Shown: positions 6,191-12,310 of the stretch, in pieces | Layout of the letters: every line of letters begins with the position of its first letter | Position numbering within the stretch: the first letter of the stretch is position 1 | NCBI GenBank assembly: GCA_025352345.1 | Contig: JANXTP010000184.1 | Location: 1-12,310 of the forward strand | Source of the DNA: Burkholderiales bacterium | Lineage (GTDB): Bacteria; Pseudomonadota; Gammaproteobacteria; Burkholderiales; Burkholderiaceae_C | Length of the DNA stretch: 12,310 bases | Direction of reading: 5' to 3' | The notes under the pieces: generated by a model | Told to the model about the DNA's origin: nothing | Database searches by the model: none | What the model saw: only the letters and a program-made list of their open reading frames with translations | Program-made: the position numbers and the translations under genes

Positions 6191-7396
6191 GTGGCTGATC
6201 ACGTCGTTCGCTTTCTGGACCTCAAAACCGACACCGTGCGGGAATGCTCTGTCGCAGCGAGCTCCCACGCGCAAGCGCGTCAGGTCGTGGAGAACGATGG
6301 CGGACTGGTGCTCGACGTCCATTTGGCACCGGCCATCAAGGCGTCGGCGTCGAGGCCTTCGACGCCCAGCATCCGGAGTACTGATGTCTCCCTGCTCTGC
6401 CGGGAAATTCGTGCCTTGGTGGGCGCAGGGCTGTCTCTGGTCGAAGCCCTGGAGGCACTGGCCACGGCAGTTGGCCCGCAGACGGCATCCCTTCCCGCCT
6501 CGCTGTTAGCACGCTTGCGCGACGGCAAATCCATGTCTGCGGCGATGCGCGATGTCGGCGGATTTCCATCGCTGCTGATCGCGTCGGTGCAATCAAGCGA
6601 ACGCACCAGCAACCTGAGTGAGGCGTTGGACGCCTATTTGAGGTATGACGAGCTGGTGGGTGCGCTGCGCCGACGGGTGATCAGCGCCGCGCTATACCCG
6701 CTGATCGTGGTGACTTTGGGCATAGCGGTGGCGGTATTTCTGTTGCTGGTCGTGATTCCTCGGTTCTCGGCTCTGTATGGCGAGATGGCCGGGACGGCGG
6801 GCGCTGCGACGCGCTCGTTGATCGGTGTGAGCCTGGCCCTGCATAACCATCCGATGCTGGTGCCGGCATGCGTGGCGCTGATCGCCTCAGCGGTCGCGGC
6901 GATGATCTACCGCGGTCGATGGCGAAGAGTTCTGCAATGGGTGATGCTTGAAGTGCCTTGGCTGCGCGCGCAGTTGAGTCATTTCGAGAAGGCGCGCGTG
7001 TTCGAAGCCCTGGCCATGCTGGTGAATGGCGGCTACAGCCTTCATGAAGCCATCGGCTTGTGCATCGGGGTCAGTGACGGCACTGAAGGGGCTCAGCGTT
7101 TGCTGCAGGTTCAAGCCTCGATCTCGCGGGGGGCGTCCGTGTCCTCCGCCTTTGCTGCTTCTGGCATGACGGATCCAGTTACCGAGCGGCTGTTGCGGGC
7201 TGGCGACCGAGGAGGAGATTTCCATCGTGTGCTGCGCGCCATCGGCGACCGACATGCGAGATCCTTTGAGACCTTTGTCGAACGCGCCACCCGGGTCGTC
7301 GAGCCCTTGCTGTTGCTGATCGTGGCCTTGGTCGTCGGCGGAATGGTGCTGTTGCTCTACATGCCGATTTTTGACATCGCGGCATCGGTACGGTGA
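6191..7396 (+). CDS. gspF: Inner-membrane platform protein GspF/PilC family
   Basis: This 401-residue protein has the two-domain repeat of T2SS/T4P platform proteins. A short N-terminal cytoplasmic segment (1-60) is followed by a first GspF domain (about 65-190) with SVQSSERTSNLSEALDAYLRY, the family signature, and a membrane segment at about 168-190. A second membrane segment lies near 222-240. The second GspF domain (about 265-390) contains the repeat of the signature (LLRAGDRGGDFHRVLRAIGD) and a final membrane segment at about 371-391. GspF sits in the inner membrane, contacts the GspE ATPase and turns its motion into pseudopilus assembly. The start is GTG at 6191, 12 bases after gspG, with only a weak upstream GGA. 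The order gspF then gspE is the reverse of the classic gsp operon. Confidence 0.95.
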   Translation: MADHVVRFLDLKTDTVRECSVAASSHAQARQVVENDGGLVLDVHLAPAIKASASRPSTPSIRSTDVSLLCREIRALVGAGLSLVEALEALATAVGPQTASLPASLLARLRDGKSMSAAMRDVGGFPSLLIASVQSSERTSNLSEALDAYLRYDELVGALRRRVISAALYPLIVVTLGIAVAVFLLLVVIPRFSALYGEMAGTAGAATRSLIGVSLALHNHPMLVPACVALIASAVAAMIYRGRWRRVLQWVMLEVPWLRAQLSHFEKARVFEALAMLVNGGYSLHEAIGLCIGVSDGTEGAQRLLQVQASISRGASVSSAFAASGMTDPVTERLLRAGDRGGDFHRVLRAIGDRHARSFETFVERATRVVEPLLLLIVALVVGGMVLLLYMPIFDIAASVR

Positions 7397-7409
7397 GGCG
7401 GTAAAACAC

Positions 7410-9023
7410 ATGAGTACCGCCCTCCATCGACGAGCGATGACTCCGCAGGACGTGCGCGTCGCTGTCGCTGCCGCACGTGAGCGTGCGCGTGCGGCAGGAA
7501 CGTCGGTGCTCGATGAGTTGTGTGTCGATGACGCGGCCGACTGGTTGCATGCGTTGCCGCTACACACGGGGATCGAGGTCGCTGCCGATCCCCATGTGCC
7601 CATGGAGGCGCAACCACTTGAAGTTCGCGGTGGCATCGCACTGGTGGTCGCCGGAACCGAGCGTCGGCAGCAACTGCTGATGGCAGACCCTTGGGACGAG
7701 GCACTGCTCGCCGAGGCTCATCTCCGGCTGGGCCGCTACGTGGAGCCCGTCGCTGCCACGGGTGCCGTGTTGAGGCGCTGGGCCCCGAGTGCGGAGGCTT
7801 CGGCGCGCACCGAGCCTAAGCCGCCGACTGGGGCCGGGAATGCGAGCCCAGTCGTCGACTTCGTGGATCAATCGATTGTCCGCGGCTACCAGGAAGGCGC
7901 GAGCGACATCCACTTCGAATGCGATCGACAAGGCGTGACCGTCAAACTGCGCCTCGACGGTGTGATGTCGACCCTCGGTCGCCTCGAAGGGCAGCAGCAA
8001 GCCGAAGAAGTGATCTCGCGGATCAAGGTGCTGTCACAACTGGACATCACGGAACGTCGGTTGCCGCAAGACGGGCGGTTCCGATTTGACGGCGCCGGTG
8101 TCGGACTGGATCTGCGCGTGTCGATCATGCCCAGCGTGTTTGGTGAAGACGCGGTCTTGAGACTGCTCGACAAGTCGCATCTGCGCTCCAAGGAGGAAGA
8201 CATCACTCTGGATGCGCTGGGATTCGATGACGCCAATGCCAAGTCGATCCGATGGCTCGCCAACCTGCCCAACGGCATGCTGCTGGTCACCGGCCCCACC
8301 GGCAGCGGCAAGACAACCACGGTGTATGCCGCCCTCTCCGAAATCAACACCGGTCTGGAAAAGATCATCACGATCGAGGACCCGGTCGAATATGAATTAC
8401 CGGGTGTGCTGCAGATCCCCGTCAACGAAAGAAAGGGCCTGACCTTCGCAAAGGGCTTGCGCTCGATCCTGAGACATGACCCGGACCGCATTCTGGTCGG
8501 TGAGATTCGAGATGCGGAGACGGCCGAAATTGCGGTGCAGTCGGCGCTGACAGGACATCTAGTTTTTACAACCGTCCACGCCAATTCCTTGTTTGACGTG
8601 ATCGGCCGGTTCAAGCATTTCGGCATTGACATGTTCGGGTTCGTGTCTTCGTTGAATGGCGTGGTGGTTCAACGTCTCTTCAGGCAGTTGTGCCCGCTAT
8701 GCGCTCGCCTTCGCCCGGCCACCACTGACGAGCAGGCATGGCTTGTTCAAAACGACCGTGCAGATCTGATTTCTGGCTTGCCCCATGTGGTCGGTTGCGA
8801 AGCCTGCCATCACAGCGGCTACAAGGGACGTTTCGTCGTCGCGGAAGTGCATCGGCTGAGCGACGCCATGCGTGACCTGGTCATGCGACAAGCGGATGTG
8901 AGCGAGCTCAAGCGATTCGCCTTCTCGGGCGACATCAAGACCTTGTTACAGCGTGGCCTGGACCAAGTCGCCAACCGCAGAACGTCGCTGGAGGAGCTCT
9001 TTCGTGTTGTGGGGCAGATCTAA
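7410..9023 (+). CDS. gspE: Secretion ATPase GspE/PilB family
   Basis: This 537-residue cytoplasmic hexameric ATPase powers pseudopilus extension. The N-terminal domain (about 10-125) is diverged. The core has the motif set of the family: GASDIHFE (163-170), Walker A GPTGSGKTT (295-303, Lys301), Asp box TIEDPVEYEL (321-330), Walker B RILVGEIRD (360-368, Glu365) and His box TGHLVFTTVHAN. A zinc-type tetracysteine follows, C428-x2-C431 and C463-x2-C466, as in GspE/PilB and absent from the retraction ATPase PilT. No retraction ATPase is encoded here, which agrees with T2SS rather than a twitching pilus. I chose the ATG at 7410, which has GAGGCGG upstream at 7395-7401. The frame is open from 7371, overlapping gspF, but that extension looks non-native. 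Its last bases carry the ribosome binding site of the next gene. Confidence 0.96.
   Translation: MSTALHRRAMTPQDVRVAVAAARERARAAGTSVLDELCVDDAADWLHALPLHTGIEVAADPHVPMEAQPLEVRGGIALVVAGTERRQQLLMADPWDEALLAEAHLRLGRYVEPVAATGAVLRRWAPSAEASARTEPKPPTGAGNASPVVDFVDQSIVRGYQEGASDIHFECDRQGVTVKLRLDGVMSTLGRLEGQQQAEEVISRIKVLSQLDITERRLPQDGRFRFDGAGVGLDLRVSIMPSVFGEDAVLRLLDKSHLRSKEEDITLDALGFDDANAKSIRWLANLPNGMLLVTGPTGSGKTTTVYAALSEINTGLEKIITIEDPVEYELPGVLQIPVNERKGLTFAKGLRSILRHDPDRILVGEIRDAETAEIAVQSALTGHLVFTTVHANSLFDVIGRFKHFGIDMFGFVSSLNGVVVQRLFRQLCPLCARLRPATTDEQAWLVQNDRADLISGLPHVVGCEACHHSGYKGRFVVAEVHRLSDAMRDLVMRQADVSELKRFAFSGDIKTLLQRGLDQVANRRTSLEELFRVVGQI
8990..8996 (+). promoter_or_regulatory. Ribosome binding site inside the 3' end of gspE
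   Basis: GGAGGAG lies 7 nt before the GTG at 9004 and inside the last codons of gspE. It fixes GTG 9004 as the start of the next gene in preference to TTG 9007 or more upstream codons. Confidence 0.65.
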
Positions 9024-9741
9024 AGCCACACAGGTATACCTGTCGGGAACGGCGATGCTCCGCCGGCTGCCCGCTGGACCTGTCAAGGTGTCTCATCACG
9101 AGAACCCGAAGCAGGCACTGAGCTCGTTAGCAGATGATCTGAAGCAAGATCGATCGACAGCAGTCCAGCTGTGGCTCGGTGGTCCCTTGTGCCGAATTGC
9201 GTTGACGTCGCCGATCGAGGGTGCTCGTGATCGCGATGAGTTGGAGGCTGCGCTGACGGCGGCCTTGCGGGCCAGGGGCGTGGCTCGCAAGGCCGAAGTT
9301 GTTCGATCGATCGCGTTGAACAATGGGACAGAACCTGTCCTCGTTGCTTTGATTCACGCAGCGGTTCTTGAAGCCGTGTCGGACCTGCGGAAAGCAGGCG
9401 TTCGGGTTCAGTCGGTCAGGCCGTGGTGGGCCGGCTTTGCTGAGCAGTTCGCCAAGGCGGCGCCAACCGAGAGCGGGACCAAATTCTTTGCGGCATTCGA
9501 TGGAGAGGTTCTGACGACAGCGTCGACAGACGTCGCCGATCACATCCGGGCTGCAGGAACCCTTGAGTTGGGACCGTCTTTGGAAGAGGCCCGCAAGGTC
9601 GTCACTCGACTCACCTCACTTCAGCCGAACTGCCTGTCGTTGTGTGTCTCGATGGCAGCCCCTCTTGATCAAGTTGCTGAGGCAGGGGGCGGGGAGGATT
9701 TTGCTTTTGCGGATCGCGTGGTGGCGGGTGAGACTTTCTGA
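9004..9741 (+). CDS. Soluble platform protein, probable PilM/GspL cytoplasmic-domain homologue
   Basis: This 245-residue protein has no membrane segment or signal peptide. It has no motif I can name with certainty. Its position between the ATPase and a PilN-like protein, its size and its alternating alpha/beta pattern (VQLWLGGPLCRIALT near 54-68; PVLVALIHAAVLEAVSDLRKAG near 111-132; FFAAFDGEVLTTAS near 161-174) suit a reduced actin-like fold, as in PilM or the cytoplasmic half of GspL. That protein anchors the ATPase to the inner-membrane complex. It starts at GTG 9004 inside the end of gspE, with a strong GGAGGAG ribosome binding site, and its end overlaps the next gene by 14 bases. It is shorter than a typical PilM (about 350 residues). 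The gene itself is well supported; the function is inferred mainly from context. Confidence 0.8.
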   Translation: MLWGRSKATQVYLSGTAMLRRLPAGPVKVSHHENPKQALSSLADDLKQDRSTAVQLWLGGPLCRIALTSPIEGARDRDELEAALTAALRARGVARKAEVVRSIALNNGTEPVLVALIHAAVLEAVSDLRKAGVRVQSVRPWWAGFAEQFAKAAPTESGTKFFAAFDGEVLTTASTDVADHIRAAGTLELGPSLEEARKVVTRLTSLQPNCLSLCVSMAAPLDQVAEAGGGEDFAFADRVVAGETF

Positions 9742-10276
9742 CATTGACTGGGAGTTGAACCGAGAACAATCCGGCCTTGGGCTGAGAGTTGTAGGTGCTT
9801 TGATCGCGTTTTCAATTGCTGGCGGGTGTGCATACGCACTGGTGATGGCAGACCAAGGACGTCGAAGTGCCACCAAGGAGCTTGACGAGGCAGCAGCTCA
9901 GCTCAACAAAGTGCGCCAGGGCAGTCTCAAAACACAGCCGACCCCGCAGGTGTCGACACCTTCCGATACGGTGAACGCCGCGGAGCTTCTTCAGTCCGAT
10001 TGGCCTGAAAGGATGACGGAGGTCGAGCATTGCGTTATCGAGCCTGCACGACTGGTTCGGCTTCAGCTTCAAGGCGTCACGCAAACCAGCTCTGCGTACA
10101 TTGACGTTCCAACTGGGCCCGAGCTACAGAAAGTGCTTGGGTGTTTGAATGCCGGTGCTACGACCGGCACATGGTCTGTGGCTGAGCTGAAGGGTTTGAA
10201 CCTTGCGTCCGATGGCGGCGTGTTGCAGGGTGTGGGAGGGACTGGAAATGTGTATTTCCTCTGGAGGAAGAAATAA
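9728..10276 (+). CDS. PilN-like bitopic inner-membrane assembly protein
   Basis: This 182-residue protein has a short N-terminus (RLSDIDWELN), one membrane segment (about residues 21-41), a likely coiled coil with heptad spacing (TKELDEAAAQLNKVRQ, 49-64), a Thr/Pro linker and a C-terminal periplasmic domain (about 90-180). That domain has a WPERMTEVEHCV..VRLQLQGVTQTSSAYIDV pattern like the ferredoxin-like fold of PilN or the periplasmic half of GspL. With the soluble protein encoded before it, the pair resembles a GspL split in two, as in type IV pilus systems. It should pair with the PilO-like protein from the first gene of the operon. The start is GTG 9728, overlapping the upstream gene by 14 bases; longer upstream starts would put extra sequence before the membrane segment. 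It is the last gene of the operon. Confidence 0.78.
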   Translation: MRLSDIDWELNREQSGLGLRVVGALIAFSIAGGCAYALVMADQGRRSATKELDEAAAQLNKVRQGSLKTQPTPQVSTPSDTVNAAELLQSDWPERMTEVEHCVIEPARLVRLQLQGVTQTSSAYIDVPTGPELQKVLGCLNAGATTGTWSVAELKGLNLASDGGVLQGVGGTGNVYFLWRKK

Positions 10277-10703
10277 GCCGCGGTTCGGTGTGAGCGCCTG
10301 AAAGTGGGCCGATTAAAAAGGACGAGCCTGCATGTCGCGTTGATCTGTGCGACAGTGCCGGCAGAACGCAATTCGCATCAGTTGTCACCTTAGGAAGGAT
10401 CCTACTTGGCGTTACGCCGGTCACGCCGCCAGTCTACAAGTTGAGGCACGGGAGGTGAGCAACGCTGGACGTCCTACTCCGAGACTATGTTCGCCGTCAC
10501 CTTTGAAATGGGATTTTCCTACCCCCGCCCAAATTTGCAGCTTGGTAGTAACTGCAACTACTCTTAGTATGCACTGAGTGACTTGAGTATCGATCGCTGG
10601 CTGGGGCAGCGACCGTGTTCACTGCAGAAATCGCTTGATTTTTTGAAGACGGGCTCCAGCCATTTCTGACAATTTTAAAAATCTAAAGCAGTTTTAATTT
10701 CAG
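10277..10703. other. Intergenic region between the operon and the right Rhs gene
   Basis: These 427 bases hold no well-supported gene. There are two short inverted repeats (TGTCGC/GCGACA at 10333-10354 and TCGCTG/CAGCGA at 10594-10612), neither followed by a T-run, so no convincing terminator for the operon. A short open stretch at 10445-10567 could be a gene remnant. From about 10637 the base composition turns AT-rich and stays so into the next gene. A promoter for the right Rhs gene should lie here, but I see no clear -35/-10 pair at a normal distance. Confidence 0.5.
10591..10615 (+). other. Short inverted repeat (possible weak hairpin)
   Basis: The 6-bp arms TCGCTG and CAGCGA surround a 7-nt loop, and after one mismatch a further 2 bp could pair. 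The repeat lies about 315 bp after the operon end, just before the AT-rich tract. The nearest T-run is at 10639-10644, too far for a classical intrinsic terminator. It may be part of termination or of the regulation of the right Rhs gene, or have no function. Confidence 0.3.
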
Positions 10704-12310
10704 ATGGGCCCACTTAAAAATAAAGCAACTCAATATTTTTATATATGGATATTTTCCCTCTGCTCTCTGAGTTTTGGCGAGGCAAAAGCGGAGCCAATTT
10801 ATTATTTATTGGGAATTAATAGTGCATATGGCTCGCACGATCCAAAATATAACAGCGCTGCAGCAGCTTGTGAGTCGTTTAGATTATATATCCAGTCCTC
10901 GCAAGACTCCGTCAATCCCGGTGGTGTCACTTCAATAATTAAAAATTCAACTGAAGATATAGGCCCAAGCTTGAGGGGTGGGGATAACTGCATAGTTAGA
11001 TGGGCTAGAAATTCGAGCGCCTTTGATTATTATGCGGAAATTATCGCTGGCGGCTGCAATCCTGGACGTGCCGCCAAGCAGCCGGCGCGATATTATTTCG
11101 CCGAACCGGACGACTGTGTTTCTGCAATCAATGTATACCCGATAGGCAATCCGCCGGAGGCCTGCAAGTCCCCTCCATCGGGGAACCCGATTTACCCATT
11201 GACGGGAAGCAAGCGAGAGGTAGTCGATACAGGCTTGCAAATTGGCGGCACGATGTTTTCGTTGACCTACGACAGCACGACGCGTGGGGCCATGGCTGCG
11301 GGCTCTATTCGCCCGCCTGAGATGGGCCCCATTGGCCCGGGCCTGCTGTGGTTCAGCACCTTCCATCGCCGCGTGCTTGTTCAAGGCGCGTCCAAGGGCG
11401 CGCTGGTATCGCGCGGGAGCGGCCATATCGCGAGCTTCACAGGCGATGGGTCTGGCGCCTTCACTGCGCCCATAGACACCGACGATCGGCTTCTGAGCGT
11501 CACTGGTGGTTATAGATACATCGACGCGACGGCATCGCGGCAAGAGACCTATGACAGCACCGGGAATCTCACGTCGATCAGCTCTTCTCGTGGAGACAGC
11601 ATTGCCCTCACCTACAGCACGGCAAGCACCCCCACTGCGACAGCACCTGCTCCCGGCTATCTCGTCCAGGCGGTGGACAACAAAGGCCGCAGCCTGAATT
11701 TGAGCTACCAATTGCCCGCTGGCGCTCCCGCGGCCACGGGCGGACGTCTCAGCAGCATCACCGGCCCAGGTGGCGCGACAGTGAGCTTGGCCTACGACCC
11801 GGCGGGCAACCTGGTGAACGTCAGCTGGCCCGATGCCAACCTCAGGCAGTTTCTTTATGAACTGCCCGCGTTGACGTGGGCCCTGACCGGCGCCGTCGAT
11901 GAGCTCAACATTCGCAAGTCAACCTTCAGCTACGACGCCGATGGCAGAGCCATCGCCACCGAGAACGCTGGTGGGATCAATCGCTTCAGCGTGAGCTATG
12001 CAACGCCACCATCAATCGCAGTGACCGAGGTCTACGACGCTGGTCAAAGCTTGGTCTATCGGCATCACGATTGGCTCTCGCCGCAAGGCGTCGTCTTGAC
12101 TGATCCGCTCGGCTCTGCGAGTTCCATGGGTGCCTCTGGTCTGCTGGGAAAGACGTATCTCACGAGCCAAAGCCAGCCAGCTGGAAGCGGCTGTGCTGCG
12201 AGCACAAGCGCGATGAGTTACGACGCGAACGGCAACGTGTCGAGCCGGGACGACTTCAACGGCAACCGAGTTTGTTATGTCAGTGATCTCGCCCGCAACT
12301 TGGAGAGCGT
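10704..12310 (+). CDS. Secreted Rhs/YD-repeat family protein (runs off right edge)
   Basis: The frame is open for 535 codons to the window end. The ATG at 10704 is the earliest start, since an in-frame TAA lies three codons before it. It gives a clear Sec signal peptide with a hydrophobic core (about 11-24) and an AKA cleavage site after A29. There is no good ribosome binding site. Residues 30-155 form an N-terminal region with cysteines at 56, 96, 118, 138 and 154. At 160-181 the motif GNPIYPLTGSK...VDTGLQIGG marks the start of the Rhs shell. YD-type repeats follow: YDSTGNLTSI (283), YDPAGNLVNVSW (364), YDADGRAIATE (410) and YDANGNVSSRDDFNG (506). The C-terminus, where Rhs proteins carry the core autocleavage motif and toxin, is outside the window. 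The first ~115 codons are AT-rich with ATA, TTA and AGA codons, unlike the GC-rich remainder. Confidence 0.9.
   Translation, partial: MGPLKNKATQYFYIWIFSLCSLSFGEAKAEPIYYLLGINSAYGSHDPKYNSAAAACESFRLYIQSSQDSVNPGGVTSIIKNSTEDIGPSLRGGDNCIVRWARNSSAFDYYAEIIAGGCNPGRAAKQPARYYFAEPDDCVSAINVYPIGNPPEACKSPPSGNPIYPLTGSKREVVDTGLQIGGTMFSLTYDSTTRGAMAAGSIRPPEMGPIGPGLLWFSTFHRRVLVQGASKGALVSRGSGHIASFTGDGSGAFTAPIDTDDRLLSVTGGYRYIDATASRQETYDSTGNLTSISSSRGDSIALTYSTASTPTATAPAPGYLVQAVDNKGRSLNLSYQLPAGAPAATGGRLSSITGPGGATVSLAYDPAGNLVNVSWPDANLRQFLYELPALTWALTGAVDELNIRKSTFSYDADGRAIATENAGGINRFSVSYATPPSIAVTEVYDAGQSLVYRHHDWLSPQGVVLTDPLGSASSMGASGLLGKTYLTSQSQPAGSGCAASTSAMSYDANGNVSSRDDFNGNRVCYVSDLARNLES

Noticed and set aside
6887..7636. 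Long open frame on the - strand (about 250 codons) across the gspF/gspE junction
   Set aside because: It is antisense to two certain genes in GC-rich DNA, its product is rich in Arg/Ser/His/Pro with no domain pattern, and it has no supporting start signals.
7886..8632. Long open frame on the - strand (about 250 codons) inside gspE
   Set aside because: It lies fully opposite the conserved ATPase core and reads as a Ser/Arg-rich shadow of it.
984..10276. A twitching type IV pilus cluster
   Set aside because: There is no PilT-type retraction ATPase, and the GspG calcium loop and four short pseudopilins favour a T2SS-like machine, although several subunits are T4P-like.
10333..10354. TGTCGC/GCGACA inverted repeat after the operon as a terminator
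   Set aside because: The stem is only 6 bp with a 10-nt loop and no T-run follows.
1..12310. tRNA, rRNA, CRISPR arrays, insertion sequences or attachment sites
   Set aside because: No cloverleaf, regularly spaced repeats, transposase sequence or terminal inverted repeats were seen on either strand.

Overview
The window holds one compact co-directional operon (+ strand, about 984-10276) for a type II secretion / type IV pilus-like machine. It sits between two large Rhs/YD-repeat protein genes that point away from it and run off each end of the window. The GC-rich coding DNA, GTG/TTG starts, overlapping stop-start junctions, and the lipoprotein secretin and PilN/PilO/PilP-type subunits point to a Gram-negative proteobacterium, probably of the beta or gamma class. 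The genus cannot be named from this sequence.

Layout. 1-622 (- strand): the N-terminus of a secreted Rhs-family protein, cut by the left edge. 623-983: a divergent intergenic region with a perfect 15-bp palindrome at 873-887. 984-10276: eleven genes with almost no space between them. In order they are a PilO/GspM-like inner-membrane protein, a proline-rich PilP/GspC-like protein, a lipoprotein secretin with a C-terminal cohesin-like domain, four pseudopilins (three canonical, one without the Glu at +5, the fourth a typical GspG major pseudopilin), a GspF platform protein, a GspE ATPase, a soluble PilM/GspL-like protein and a PilN-like bitopic protein. 10277-10703: intergenic. 10704 to the right edge (+ strand): a second secreted Rhs/YD-repeat protein whose first ~115 codons are AT-rich while its core is GC-rich.

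How it may work. GspE hydrolyses ATP under the GspF/PilM-N-O-P-like inner-membrane platform and pushes a short pseudopilus of GspG plus minor pseudopilins. The pseudopilus drives folded periplasmic substrates through the secretin. No prepilin peptidase, retraction ATPase or separate pilotin is present, so the peptidase at least must be encoded elsewhere. Both flanking Rhs proteins carry Sec-type signal sequences and share a cysteine-containing N-terminal region. They would reach the periplasm and are the obvious candidate substrates. That link is an inference from gene context, not shown by the sequence.

The most unusual points are the pairing of a dedicated-looking T2SS-like operon with two Sec-signal Rhs proteins, the secretin-cohesin fusion, the permuted O-P-Q ... 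M-N gene order, and the AT-rich N-terminus of the right-hand Rhs protein.
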